In this document: piece after piece, positions 30,035 to 37,933 of the stretch
How positions within the stretch are numbered: the stretch's first letter is position 1
Layout of the letters: every line of letters starts with the position of its first letter
Virus record (IMG/VR): IMGVR_UViG_3300032069_000001
Location: 33,214-97,213 of that record
DNA length: 64,000 nt
Reading direction: 5' to 3' (one strand)
Source: a virus
Program-made: the position numbers and the translations under genes
The notes under the pieces: generated by a model
What the model was told of the DNA's origin: nothing
What the model saw: only the letters and a program-made list of their open reading frames with translations
Database searches by the model: none

Positions 30035-30310
30035 CTATTTCATATCTGATAAATATTCAATTTTTCCATCACGAACAAAAATATGCAACCCACAACCATT
30101 CTCAAATCCATTAACAGTCTTTGGGTGTCCAATGCTCGGGCTTATCGTGACCTCTTTTTTATCGTTTATTGTGACAGTATGTTCCAATCGTAAAGCCATA
30201 CCGCACCTCGGACAAGCCAAATAATACCAATCTCCCCATTTTTGTATTTCTCCCTTCTTGAGTTCGTCTATTTTAAATACGCCTTCTTTTAATACAACAT
30301 TTCCAACCAT
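30035..30310 (-). CDS. DUF6527-like zinc protein
   Basis: 91 residues. ACPRCGMALRLEHTV, then VTISPSIGHPKTVNGFENGC, then GCGLHIFVRDGKIEYL follow the order of the small DUF6527 family, which has two cysteine pairs and a CGxHF box. Function unknown; often phage-borne. An AGGGGGAAT site precedes the ATG. Confidence 0.65.
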   Translation of the reverse strand: MVGNVVLKEGVFKIDELKKGEIQKWGDWYYLACPRCGMALRLEHTVTINDKKEVTISPSIGHPKTVNGFENGCGLHIFVRDGKIEYLSDMK

Positions 30311-30317
30311 ATTCCCC

Positions 30318-30581
30318 CTATTTTATGATAACAACCCTGCACTCAACTTTATATTCGCAGGAGTGTAAAAAACTCGTAATCTTCTGCGACCGCAACTCAA
30401 CGAGACCGTCCTGTGCCATTCTCTCAACAACCTCTTTTATTATGTCTTTTTTTACGGTGTCGTAATGTTCAAGTTGAATTGCGTTCACTATTTTAGAGCA
30501 ACCATAAATCCTTACCCTATCCCTGAAAGCCCACAACAGCACTCTCTTTACAATCCCATTGAAGTATTTTTTCATTTTCAC
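30318..30581 (-). CDS. Small protein, 87 aa
   Basis: MKMKKYFNGIVKRVLLWAFR, then helices (EHYDTVKKDIIKEVVERMAQ) and a beta end (YKVECRVVIIK). Basic N-terminus. It directly follows the primase-helicase and may be a replication accessory by position. No family is recognised. Confidence 0.6.
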   Translation of the reverse strand: MKMKKYFNGIVKRVLLWAFRDRVRIYGCSKIVNAIQLEHYDTVKKDIIKEVVERMAQDGLVELRSQKITSFLHSCEYKVECRVVIIK

Positions 30582-30583
30582 TC

Positions 30584-32614
30584 CTAATAATCCGTTATTC
30601 TTAATATCGGTTTCTCAAAATTAAGCTTAAATATCGCCCCGCCTGCTCCTGCTCTATTCTTAAGTATCCCGACATACATCTGACACACCTTGTCAAGTAT
30701 AAGCTTCTTCGCTTCGTCCAATCCTTCCACCAAATCATTTCTCCAAAGCCCAAGCACTATATCCCCGCTTTCCTCTACTACCCCACTATCACGTGCCATT
30801 CTAATCGTTACAGGCGTGCCACCTGTGCCTCCTTCTCTGTTCAACTGGAGCAAGACTATCAAAGCCACTCTTAATCGCTTTGCGAGGGCTTTAAGCTCCT
30901 TTGCGATGATGCTGGTGCTGACATACGGGTCTCCAAGATACTTGTGCTTGATATACCCCATATAATCAATCGCAACAACCTGAACTGGCTGTTTAACCAT
31001 ATTTGTTTGGATAATCAGTTTCTCAATCTGCTCTATCGTTAAGCTGTCTTTATCTATCGTATAAATCTTTCCAAAATCGCTCTGTAAAGTCCTTAATATT
31101 GCAGGCAAACCTTCTGACCCATTCAAGAACATTTGCTCAATCTCATACGCTTCCAAACCGCTTGAGATTGAAAGAGAACGCTCAAATATCTGTTCTCCTT
31201 GCTGTTCCAATGAAAACAACAAAGCATTAACGTCCTGATGTTTCGTAATATTCTTAAGAAGATTAAGAACAAAAGCCGTCTTTCCTACTCCTGACCTCGC
31301 CATCACAAACATCAGTTCTCCAGGGTTAAGTCCCCGTATGTCTTTATCTAATCCCCTGTAACTAAAATGTATCCTAATTTTAGACGAATTCTTAATAAAT
31401 ATTTCATACTTGTCAGACAAATCCAAGATACCATAGATGCCAACAGTATTAACATCGTCTATATTGGTCTTAAAATAATTCTCAATTACTTCGGTTGGCT
31501 TACCCCAAATATCAGCCAACTCGTCCATCACTTCCGCTTTGATAATCGGACTGTGTATTGTTTCCAAGAATTTCTTAATCTGCAAAAACTGTTTCTGTTT
31601 ATCTGTTTCTGCTTCGGCTATCTGACGAACCAAATACGTTTCTACGTGCTTTGTTTTGGTCATAAAATTAAAATCTGAACCATTGTTTATGTAATCGTTA
31701 AAGTCCTTACACGCAACATCGCCAGCTAAATCAGGGAACAAAGCAATATGTATTGGATTATTCGGTAAGAACATTCTTAAAAGCTGATAGTTCCGCATTA
31801 AGTTTTCTCTGCCCGCTTTATCTATTTTGGGATTATCTGGAACCAACACTATGCTTATTTCATTACTTATCGTTTCGCTTAAAATAGTTACTTGGTCTTT
31901 TGTAAATATACTCCCAAGTATCCCGACAGTAGTTTCAAATCCCGCTTGCCACGCTGACATTACGTCAAAATATCCCTCAACAATATACAATCTGTCTTTT
32001 ATTTTATTCCTAATCGCTGGAAGTCCATAAAGTATTTCCCGCTTCTTAAAGAAATCGTATTTGTCTGAACTTGCGTTCTTATACTTCGGGTCTGCGTCTG
32101 GTGCTAAAAATCTCAAACTTCCTCCGACAGTCTTACCGAACTTTTCTTTAATGGGTATATAAATAGCATCTATGTTATTTCCAAAATACCCTATTTCAAA
32201 GAACTCTATTGTGCGTTGCTCTATGCCACGCTCTTTTAAATAAGTCATCGCCCTTTCATTAAGCTGGCTCTTTGCGTTCTCTACAATCCTCTTATTCTTT
32301 TCCTGTAACTCCTGAACTGCCTTTGCTGTCTTGCTATCTTCCTCGGACAGCTTCACACCAAATTCCTGTGCCAAAGACTTCATTGCATCTGTTTTGCTGT
32401 AGTTATGATAACGCTCTACGAAATCAAAAATATCCCCGCCTGCACCACACCCAAAACAATACCACTTATCATCTTGCTCGTCCTTAACATAAAAACTTCT
32501 GGTCTTAACGTCTCCGTGAAAAGGACAAAGAGCGTGACCTGTGTTATCAAACTCCATATACTTCTTTAAATAAGTCAGCAAATTTACTTTTTGTTTTATT
32601 GCTTGGAATATCAT
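30584..32614 (-). CDS. Bifunctional primase-helicase (T7 gp4 type)
   Basis: 676 residues in three parts. An N-terminal CHC2-type zinc domain has Cys30, His33, Cys53 and Cys56 (ALCPFHGD...WYCFGCGAGG). A TOPRIM primase core has LYIVEGYFDVMSAW and SIVLVPDNPKIDKAG. A C-terminal DnaB-type hexameric helicase has Walker A FVMARSGVGKTAFVLNLL, ALLFSLEQQGEQIFERSL, Walker B VQVVAIDYMGYI and LIVLLQLNREGG. It would unwind DNA and make primers at the phage fork. It is the main replication protein in the window; no DNA polymerase gene was seen here. Confidence 0.93.
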   Translation of the reverse strand: MIFQAIKQKVNLLTYLKKYMEFDNTGHALCPFHGDVKTRSFYVKDEQDDKWYCFGCGAGGDIFDFVERYHNYSKTDAMKSLAQEFGVKLSEEDSKTAKAVQELQEKNKRIVENAKSQLNERAMTYLKERGIEQRTIEFFEIGYFGNNIDAIYIPIKEKFGKTVGGSLRFLAPDADPKYKNASSDKYDFFKKREILYGLPAIRNKIKDRLYIVEGYFDVMSAWQAGFETTVGILGSIFTKDQVTILSETISNEISIVLVPDNPKIDKAGRENLMRNYQLLRMFLPNNPIHIALFPDLAGDVACKDFNDYINNGSDFNFMTKTKHVETYLVRQIAEAETDKQKQFLQIKKFLETIHSPIIKAEVMDELADIWGKPTEVIENYFKTNIDDVNTVGIYGILDLSDKYEIFIKNSSKIRIHFSYRGLDKDIRGLNPGELMFVMARSGVGKTAFVLNLLKNITKHQDVNALLFSLEQQGEQIFERSLSISSGLEAYEIEQMFLNGSEGLPAILRTLQSDFGKIYTIDKDSLTIEQIEKLIIQTNMVKQPVQVVAIDYMGYIKHKYLGDPYVSTSIIAKELKALAKRLRVALIVLLQLNREGGTGGTPVTIRMARDSGVVEESGDIVLGLWRNDLVEGLDEAKKLILDKVCQMYVGILKNRAGAGGAIFKLNFEKPILRITDY

Positions 32615-32624
32615 ATTCGTCTCC

Positions 32625-32837
32625 TTATGGTTGTAATGCCCCTATCATAAACGCTTTAAACAATTCCCAAATCTGACCGAGTATCCCGCTTCTCCAAAGT
32701 GCCATAATCAAATTTACCCCCAACGCAACAAGACACCCCATTGTTAAATACATTATAGCCATTAGTATCTTTGCGACTATCCCAATATCCTCGTTATTTT
32801 TTTGTTTCCTTTTGCGTTTCAATTTACACCTTTCCAA
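32625..32837 (-). CDS. Membrane protein, 70 aa
   Basis: The start is probably TTG at 32837, inside the previous gene. A basic start (KLKRKRKQKN) precedes one or two hydrophobic segments (VAKILMAIMYLTMGCLVALG and IMALWRSGILGQIWELFKAF). No family is recognised. It overlaps the zinc-ribbon gene by 14 bases. Confidence 0.58.
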   Translation of the reverse strand: MERCKLKRKRKQKNNEDIGIVAKILMAIMYLTMGCLVALGVNLIMALWRSGILGQIWELFKAFMIGALQP

Positions 32838-33009
32838 AAGTTTCGTCTTGACACTTCTGGCATAATCCAGAAATTTTAAATTCTTTTTTGCTGGTTTCGT
32901 CTCTGAATTTATCTACATCAACCTTCTCCCTGCAAAAAGGGCAAAACCCTTGCTCAATCGCCTTAACCTCTTTCTCAAAACCAGCTTTTTTCATAATATC
33001 TTTATTCAT
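32824..33009 (-). CDS. Small zinc-ribbon protein (61 aa)
   Basis: CPFCREKVDVDKF and GLCQKCQDETFG form a zinc ribbon in a helical frame. Starts MNKDIMKKAGFEKEVKAIEQ. Probably nucleic-acid or protein binding. Confidence 0.65.
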   Translation of the reverse strand: MNKDIMKKAGFEKEVKAIEQGFCPFCREKVDVDKFRDETSKKEFKISGLCQKCQDETFGKV

Positions 33010-33217
33010 TGAGTTTCCTTAAGGCATCTATTATACCTTTGTGTATTGCACCTACTTCTTGGATTTTCTCATTCTCGTCCTCAATGACCCATCTCAAATA
33101 TTGTTCGTCCAGTTTCAACTCTACGGCTTTCTTAACAAGTTCCTCAACTGTATCAGCTTCGGCTTTTACATCGTATCTTATTCCGCAATCATAACTGACC
33201 AAAAGTTTGTATTTCAT
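33002..33217 (-). CDS. Small protein, 71 aa
   Basis: MKYKLLVSYDCGIRYDVKAE, a ferredoxin-like strand-helix-strand layout with a second helix (AIHKGIIDALRKLNE). Overlaps both neighbours. No family is recognised. Confidence 0.6.
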   Translation of the reverse strand: MKYKLLVSYDCGIRYDVKAEADTVEELVKKAVELKLDEQYLRWVIEDENEKIQEVGAIHKGIIDALRKLNE

Positions 33218-33360
33218 TTCTTATCCTCTTTCGGTTTCTGCTTTCTTAATCCAGTTTTAAAGTTCTTTCTGCAATATCTGCAATACTTTGGGCTCGGTCG
33301 TCCCTTATGAAAATATGTTTTCTTTCCACACTTCTTATTCCTACAGGTCATATATCTCAT
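33214..33360 (-). CDS. Tiny zinc protein (48 aa)
   Basis: Start moved to ATG 33360 (MRYMTCRNKKCGKKTYFHKG), which has AAAGGAGAAGC. CRNKKC plus YCRYCRKNF gives a four-cysteine zinc site with a basic tail (GLRKQKPKEDKK). Likely binds nucleic acid. Confidence 0.62.
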   Translation of the reverse strand: MRYMTCRNKKCGKKTYFHKGRPSPKYCRYCRKNFKTGLRKQKPKEDKK

Positions 33361-33632
33361 TGCTTCTCCTTTGCCTTGAGAATTTTTCTTTCCTCCATTA
33401 ACCAATCTAAAAAATTACAAATATCAGTAAGGCAGGTTTTCTCAAATATAGTGCCTGCTTCAGGGAAAAAAGAATATTTTCTAAACTTTGAAAACCATTT
33501 AATCACACCCAATCTTTCTCTGTTGCCAGTATAAACATCTGCTTTTGTTACTACCTGATAAACTTTAGTTTTAGACTTCCACTCAATAAATTCAAACTCT
33601 ATCCACTTCCCCTTTGGTGGTATATCGCTCAT
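33357..33632 (-). CDS. Hypothetical protein, 91 aa
   Basis: MSDIPPKGKWIEFEFIEWKS, a beta-rich first half (KVYQVVTKADVYTGNRERLG), then a helical end (ICNFLDWLMEERKILKAKEK). ATGA overlap with the tiny zinc gene downstream. No family is recognised. Confidence 0.62.
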   Translation of the reverse strand: MSDIPPKGKWIEFEFIEWKSKTKVYQVVTKADVYTGNRERLGVIKWFSKFRKYSFFPEAGTIFEKTCLTDICNFLDWLMEERKILKAKEKQ

Positions 33633-33830
33633 CTATTCCTCCAACACCTTCAACATTTTGTCACACTTCTCTTTCGTGATTTCCGTGTCAGTAAAGTGGC
33701 AACACGAACCAGGAGCGTGAGCCACCAAGCACTCCCTACCCTGATTTCTTGTGTTTACTGCATAATACTTGTCACAAATCGGACAATGTATCACAATCAA
33801 CAATGCTTCCTCTTTCTTTGGTATTATCAT
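33633..33830 (-). CDS. Small zinc protein (65 aa)
   Basis: HCPICDKYYAVNTRN, then CLVAHAPGSCCHFTD: a Cys/His-rich zinc site. Starts MIIPKKEEALLIV with an AGGGGAGCTAAT site. No family is recognised. Confidence 0.6.
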   Translation of the reverse strand: MIIPKKEEALLIVIHCPICDKYYAVNTRNQGRECLVAHAPGSCCHFTDTEITKEKCDKMLKVLEE

Positions 33831-33831
33831 A

Positions 33832-34026
33832 TTAGCTCCCCTTTAACAATCTCTTGCTCAACTCTCTGCGGGTTATCAAATTACCAATAGCCATCTTTCT
33901 CGCCTTGTCACTCTTTTTACCAAAAACTACCGTAAAAACTTCCAGCTCTGGATACTTTTCCATAAGTTTTGTATTGAACTTTCTTATGGTCTCTGATATT
34001 ACGCATAGTTCATTTTGGCTTATCAT
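33832..34026 (-). CDS. Small protein, 64 aa
   Basis: MISQNELCVISETIRKFNTK, helix then strand (YPELEVFTVVFGKKS) and a basic helical end (LITRRELSKRLLKGS). No family is recognised. Confidence 0.58.
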   Translation of the reverse strand: MISQNELCVISETIRKFNTKLMEKYPELEVFTVVFGKKSDKARKMAIGNLITRRELSKRLLKGS

Positions 34027-34231
34027 TTTTTATCGCCTCTTGTTCTTGCTTCTGCTTAAGCCCAAGAGAAGCCTTGTAAGCCTTCCCTTTCTTAAGTTTG
34101 AATTTTGAATACTGTCTGCGTGTCGGCTCTACCTTGCCTGCCTGACAACACTCGTTAAAGAATTTATCTGCCTGTGCCAGCTCCCTATAAGTCTGTCTCC
34201 TAAAGGTTTCTTTTTTTTCGGTTTCCTTCAT
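34010..34231 (-). CDS. Basic protein, 73 aa
   Basis: ATG 34231 (MKETEKKETFRRQTYRELAQ), with GGGAGGGGAA. Strongly basic and helical (RRQYSKFKLKKGKAYKASLG). Probably binds nucleic acid. No family is recognised. Confidence 0.58.
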   Translation of the reverse strand: MKETEKKETFRRQTYRELAQADKFFNECCQAGKVEPTRRQYSKFKLKKGKAYKASLGLKQKQEQEAIKNDKPK

Positions 34232-34410
34232 TTCCCCTCCCACTTAATAGCCTTACCACATCTCGGACATACCTCATTTTTCCTTGCCGTCATAATAGGA
34301 ACTTTTATGTCTTGACCAGTCAACCTACTGGTAATAACAGCAGTTTTTCCAGAATAAATATTCGTCCACAATTTATGCCCGAGTAAAAAACAAATTATAT
34401 CTTTCAGCAT
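34228..34410 (-). CDS. DUF1660-like small protein
   Basis: 60 residues. The opening MLKDIICFLLGHKLW with CxxxxGHK, and the ending NEVCPRCGKAIKWEGK, resemble the prophage DUF1660 layout (Cys...GHk...CxRCGk). A zinc site from these residues is likely. An inverted repeat at 34424-34439 sits just upstream of its ribosome site. Confidence 0.62.
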   Translation of the reverse strand: MLKDIICFLLGHKLWTNIYSGKTAVITSRLTGQDIKVPIMTARKNEVCPRCGKAIKWEGK

Positions 34411-34423
34411 ATCTCCCCCTTAA

Positions 34424-34439
34424 GTCTATCCAGATAGAC
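34424..34439. promoter_or_regulatory. Inverted repeat before ribosome site
   Basis: GTCTATC-CA-GATAGAC, with perfect 7-bp arms, in the 30-base gap upstream of the DUF1660-like gene. The same half-site forms the 21-bp inverted repeat at 10180-10200. It may be a shared operator, or a hairpin that gates translation. Confidence 0.5.
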
Positions 34440-34440
34440 A

Positions 34441-35418
34441 TTAAGTTACTGTCCGCCATTGACCGTCAACCAATACCTGCTCCTTTCCATCAACTACCCT
34501 TATTTCCCCTTCCTTCACAATATTATTTCTCTTTTCATCTGCTTCCTCTTTAAACTCCTCGCCCTTCTGAAACCAATTCTTAATCTGTGCTCTCGGGTGA
34601 CTTACCAAATGCCCTTTATTATCTATCTTAAGCGGACTACCCATTAAGTAATATTTCCATTTATCAAGCTGTTTAAATAGGTTTAAGGTTGGGTGGTCTG
34701 CTTTTAGACCTTCAAGCATTGGGACATCTATTTCCTCGTCATAAGGATAGTTACTTACTCCCTGCAATAAAGTGAGCTCTCTAATAAGTGGTTGCCTTCT
34801 TTCTTCTGTTATTGTAGGTTTAATATCATCTGTGGTAATGACGGTATCGTTGCCTTTACTTACCTTCTCTTTACTTAACTTAACTTTACTTAACTTAACT
34901 TTAGCTGGAGTGCTCTCCGACTGGTCTCCTACTACTCCCCCACTACTCCCCGATTGTGTAGAGTTTTCCTTACCTAAATCAATATTTATCAGAGGTATAT
35001 CTGTGTCTCCACTACTCCTCCCCGACTGCTCCCCGACTGGTAGCTTACCACTCGCCAACTCCTCTCCGACTATTACCCTACTCTTATCAGTATAGTTGGG
35101 GTATTTCTGCTTTGATGGCTTCTCTATGCGTTGGTGTTTGTGAAAGTTTTTGACATAGATGTAATTCCTATTGTCACTTTCGCTTATAAACACAATATAC
35201 TTTTTCGCATCAGAGAGCTCTTTAATCAAAGCCACAACATTTACCGTTTCGTAGGGAAATAGCTGTGCCTTAATCCATTCTGGTCTATAGGGGAAGGTGT
35301 GAGCGTGGTCATCAGCTATACACCAACTACCGATATAAAGCAGTCTGGCGTAAGGAGATAGTTTAGCGATGCCCTCGTCAAGCCAAAACTCGGGGTCTAT
35401 CATTCTCCTTCGTGCCAT
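34441..35418 (-). CDS. Phage replication-initiator-like protein
   Basis: 325 residues. The N-terminal 110 residues (IDPEFWLDEGIAKLSPYARL, LYIGSWCIADDHAHTFPYRP, KNFHKHQRIEKPSKQKYP) match the winged-helix N-terminal domain of phage replisome-organiser proteins. A low-complexity linker with repeats (SSGGVVGDQSES, KVKLSKVKLSKEKVSK) follows, then a C-terminal DnaD/DnaT-like part. It would bind the origin and load the helicase; that is the known role of related proteins and an inference here. Confidence 0.75.
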   Translation of the reverse strand: MARRRMIDPEFWLDEGIAKLSPYARLLYIGSWCIADDHAHTFPYRPEWIKAQLFPYETVNVVALIKELSDAKKYIVFISESDNRNYIYVKNFHKHQRIEKPSKQKYPNYTDKSRVIVGEELASGKLPVGEQSGRSSGDTDIPLINIDLGKENSTQSGSSGGVVGDQSESTPAKVKLSKVKLSKEKVSKGNDTVITTDDIKPTITEERRQPLIRELTLLQGVSNYPYDEEIDVPMLEGLKADHPTLNLFKQLDKWKYYLMGSPLKIDNKGHLVSHPRAQIKNWFQKGEEFKEEADEKRNNIVKEGEIRVVDGKEQVLVDGQWRTVT

Positions 35419-35430
35419 TTTAATCCCCCC

Positions 35431-36522
35431 TTATTCTGTAAGTTGATAGGTTTTGCAAGTTACGCAACCCCACCCCTTTACAAAGCCGTAAGGCTTTCCA
35501 GTTTTTGGATTTGTTTTATTTATTACCCCATCTTTCTTAATCATAGGTTGTTTGCACTTTGGACAAATAGGTATTGTGGGTTTCGGTGGCAACTGTTCCT
35601 GTGGTTTATCAAGGTCGTCCAAAGATATTTCTGTCTGTTGGGAAGCTGGTTTCTGTGCTGGCGGTGGCGTTTTATTCTGTGCCGTTTGTGCTGGCGGTGG
35701 CGTTCTTGGTGCTGAAGCAGGTATTTCTGGTTCTTGTTCTGCGTCTGCGGGAAGGTGCTCTGTTTCGGTTTGCTCGGCTTCTTCCTCGCCGTTAGGGAAC
35801 AAGTCCTCTGGTCTCTCATCAGCTTTAGGAAGCAATCCTACGTCTCCTGGCTGTTGTTTTTTTTGTCTCTCCAGCAAAGAAATCATACTTTCATTCAGCT
35901 TCAAATTAAGAACATATATGATTTTTTTTGCTCCTGCGACTTGTGCTTCCTGCGGTTGAATGACAAGGCTTAAAGGAACGCCTGATACTTTTCCGCAGAG
36001 AGCTTTAACCATTGAGATTGACGAGTTGATATTCACTATGGAGTTGTAGCTTGACGTGTCTATTTGCCAGACACCTACACCTTTTACTTCTGGCAATAAG
36101 AACTGGAGATTGGCAACCATACGGCAGGTTTTCTTTACATTCTTTTCAGGGTCGCCGTGCAAATGAACACACGGGCATTTTTTCTCAACCATTTCCCCGC
36201 CCTGCTGAACTTCCATTGCAGTATCTCCGTCTCCCTTGCAAAGAAGTCCTTTGGTCTGACCATATCTTTTATACCATTGCTGAAAGAACTGTGCTTCGTC
36301 CTCTGTTGGAAACATCACGTTCAAAGCTTTTGGTTGCTCCCCAAAAACTTTTTTAAACGCTTCTACCATATTCGCAGGGGTGTTTCCGTCCTCTGCTACT
36401 ACAAAATAGTCAACAGCTTTCGGGTAAGTTACCCCCGACTTCTGCGACAATGCCTTGATGCCGAGATGTATTTTGCCCAATCTCGGCAGTCTCCTTCTCT
36501 CACTTACTCCTTTTATTGGCAT
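35431..36522 (-). CDS. Gp3-like (recombination directionality factor-like) protein
   Basis: 363 residues. The N-terminal 230 residues (MPIKGVSERRRLPRLGKIHL, DYFVVAEDGN, VMFPTEDEAQFFQQWYKRYG, CPCVHLHGDPE, GVGVWQIDTSSYNSIVNINS) follow the Gp3-like family pattern, some of whose members are annotated as directionality factors for serine integrases. A Pro/Ala/Gln-rich linker (APRTPPPAQTAQNKTPPPAQ) leads to a C-terminal zinc ribbon (CPKCKQPM...WGCVTCK). No serine integrase was seen, so its role may instead be in replication. Confidence 0.72.
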   Translation of the reverse strand: MPIKGVSERRRLPRLGKIHLGIKALSQKSGVTYPKAVDYFVVAEDGNTPANMVEAFKKVFGEQPKALNVMFPTEDEAQFFQQWYKRYGQTKGLLCKGDGDTAMEVQQGGEMVEKKCPCVHLHGDPEKNVKKTCRMVANLQFLLPEVKGVGVWQIDTSSYNSIVNINSSISMVKALCGKVSGVPLSLVIQPQEAQVAGAKKIIYVLNLKLNESMISLLERQKKQQPGDVGLLPKADERPEDLFPNGEEEAEQTETEHLPADAEQEPEIPASAPRTPPPAQTAQNKTPPPAQKPASQQTEISLDDLDKPQEQLPPKPTIPICPKCKQPMIKKDGVINKTNPKTGKPYGFVKGWGCVTCKTYQLTE

Positions 36523-36670
36523 AGCTTTTCCCCTCCTTTTTTGATTTTGTTGCTTTTAATGCTATAACTATTTTTTCGTATGTTTCTTTTTGCTTTCTTG
36601 TCATTTGTCTCTTATCATTGCCATAGTAAATAGAAAAAGAACCATCTTCGTAATCTATTATTTCTGGCAT
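36500..36670 (-). CDS. Small protein, 56 aa
   Basis: ATG 36670 behind AAAGGAGAACGT. MPEIIDYEDGSFSIYYGNDK, then a basic helix (RKQKETYEKIVIALKATKSK) that contains the AAGGAGGGGAA site of the following gene. Overlaps it by 23 bases. No family is recognised. Confidence 0.6.
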   Translation of the reverse strand: MPEIIDYEDGSFSIYYGNDKRQMTRKQKETYEKIVIALKATKSKKEGKSYANKRSK

Positions 36671-36688
36671 ACGTTCTCCTTTAAAGAT

Positions 36689-36907
36689 TTATTCATTGTA
36701 ATATTTGTCTTGTTCAGCATCTTGCCAACCCAATATATTTACATAGTAAAATTTTTCTATTCTATCTACAACTTTTTCTCCTGCAACATACGACCAGATT
36801 ATAGGTTGAACTAATATTCCAGATAAAAACGCTATGATTAGGATTGAAATATAGATGATTATTAAGCAGAGAAATGTTTTTCCGATTTGTTTGATTATTG
36901 ATTTCAT
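36689..36907 (-). CDS. Membrane protein, 72 aa
   Basis: MKSIIKQIGKTFLCLIIIYI, then a second hydrophobic stretch (ILIIAFLSGILVQPIIWSYV) and a hydrophilic C-terminus. Likely an inner-membrane hairpin. Overlaps the next upstream gene by 4 bases. No family is recognised. Confidence 0.62.
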   Translation of the reverse strand: MKSIIKQIGKTFLCLIIIYISILIIAFLSGILVQPIIWSYVAGEKVVDRIEKFYYVNILGWQDAEQDKYYNE

Positions 36908-37101
36908 TTCGTTCTCCTTGCTTTTTTATTGTATGGTCTTTTGAGTTTTTGTCCGTAATATGGACAGAATTTTAGAAATAGAACAAAAACAAAACATTTA
37001 AGATTGATATAATGAACTGCGATGAATGAGCGGAAGTTTTTAGACCATTGTATTCTTTTGAGTTTGATGTCTCGGATAAATTCTTTGCAACAGTAATTCA
37101 T
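36904..37101 (-). CDS. Small basic protein with degenerate zinc knuckle
   Basis: 65 residues, MNYCCKEFIRDIKLKRIQWS, ending KFCPYYGQKLKRPYNKK. Many phage proteins of this build end in CPYCGxKL; here the second cysteine is tyrosine, so the metal site may be lost. The AT-rich middle is hydrophobic (LKCFVFVLFLKF). Confidence 0.55.
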   Translation of the reverse strand: MNYCCKEFIRDIKLKRIQWSKNFRSFIAVHYINLKCFVFVLFLKFCPYYGQKLKRPYNKKARRTK

Positions 37102-37360
37102 AAGTCCCCGTTTAGTAGTTAATTTTATTTAATCCTTACCTTACCGAACCTTACTTCACTCTGCATAACAAAACCCGACTTTGCAATACCGTAACGCACT
37201 TCACCTCACATCACAATACCAAACCGCACCTGACCTAACCTGACCTGACTTTGCTTCACAATACAACGCATAACCTTAAAATTTTTTATTAGTTCAATCC
37301 TTACCTTGCCAAACAATACATCACTTCACTTTACACGACACCACTCTACATCACATTATC
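37102..37360 (-). other. C-poor, repetitive intergenic region
   Basis: 259 bases without a gene. On the plus strand it is a run of short CCTTACC, TTCACTT, CTGACC-like words almost free of G. The minus-strand transcript is therefore nearly C-free (GGTAAGG, GTGAAGTGA, GGTCAGG). Two longer matches, AATCCTTACCTTRCC, lie near 37130 and 37298. No stem of note, no promoter and no known RNA family were recognised. It lies between the RAMP-like gene and the small-gene cluster. Confidence 0.55.
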
Positions 37361-37909
37361 TTAAGATTTAATTAGTTTGAATTGCGTTACTATGAATTTT
37401 CCAAAGCAACCCTTTTTATTGGGTCTCCAATCGCCTATACCTTGATATTTCCCTGCCCTATCCAACGCTTCTTTTAATACTTCCTCTGGTATTTCCTCGT
37501 CGCAAGAAATATTAAAGCTTAATTCCCATTCTTTAAACATAGGTCGGTATGTCATCATTCTCCCTTTTGTTACGGGATTAACCGCCAATATTTTATAAAT
37601 TTCATATTTTTGATTTTTGTGTATTATCGCATCAGGGCTGACCTGAACCATTGACCCCATCATACTTGAATAAGTTTTCTTACCCCTGCCTTTTATTTTT
37701 AAATCCGCACCCGCTCTTATCAGCGATTGCCAAATATGAGTTGACGGCTGATATATTTTTCCGTCTATGCTATACAATTTTTCTAAAGCTTTTTTCTCCT
37801 CATCGGAATTTGGATTTATTATTTTGAGTTTGCTGTCAAATCCGTATTCTGGCGGTTTGTTTTGCAGTAATGCAGTCACTCCTTTTATCGTTACATCGTA
37901 ATCTCTCAT
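37361..37909 (-). CDS. Conserved-looking protein next to Cas4-like nuclease
   Basis: 182 residues. MRDYDVTIKGVTALLQNKPP, then KIYQPSTHIWQSLIRAGADL, RPMFKEWELSFNISCDEEIP and the ending AGKYQGIGDWRPNKKGCFGK. The glycine-rich GIGDWRPxxKGxFG box after a beta-alpha-beta body recalls RAMP-type (Cas7-like) folds, but I cannot prove this. Pairing with a Cas4/RecB-like nuclease suggests recombination or DNA-end processing. Confidence 0.65.
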   Translation of the reverse strand: MRDYDVTIKGVTALLQNKPPEYGFDSKLKIINPNSDEEKKALEKLYSIDGKIYQPSTHIWQSLIRAGADLKIKGRGKKTYSSMMGSMVQVSPDAIIHKNQKYEIYKILAVNPVTKGRMMTYRPMFKEWELSFNISCDEEIPEEVLKEALDRAGKYQGIGDWRPNKKGCFGKFIVTQFKLIKS

Positions 37910-37933
37910 CTCCTTATCCTCCTTGTTATGGTT

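Noticed and set aside
35552-35973. Plus-strand frames of 73-135 codons
   Set aside because: Mirror of the Pro/Ala/Gln linker and zinc ribbon of the Gp3-like protein; no ribosome sites and no plus-strand promoter.
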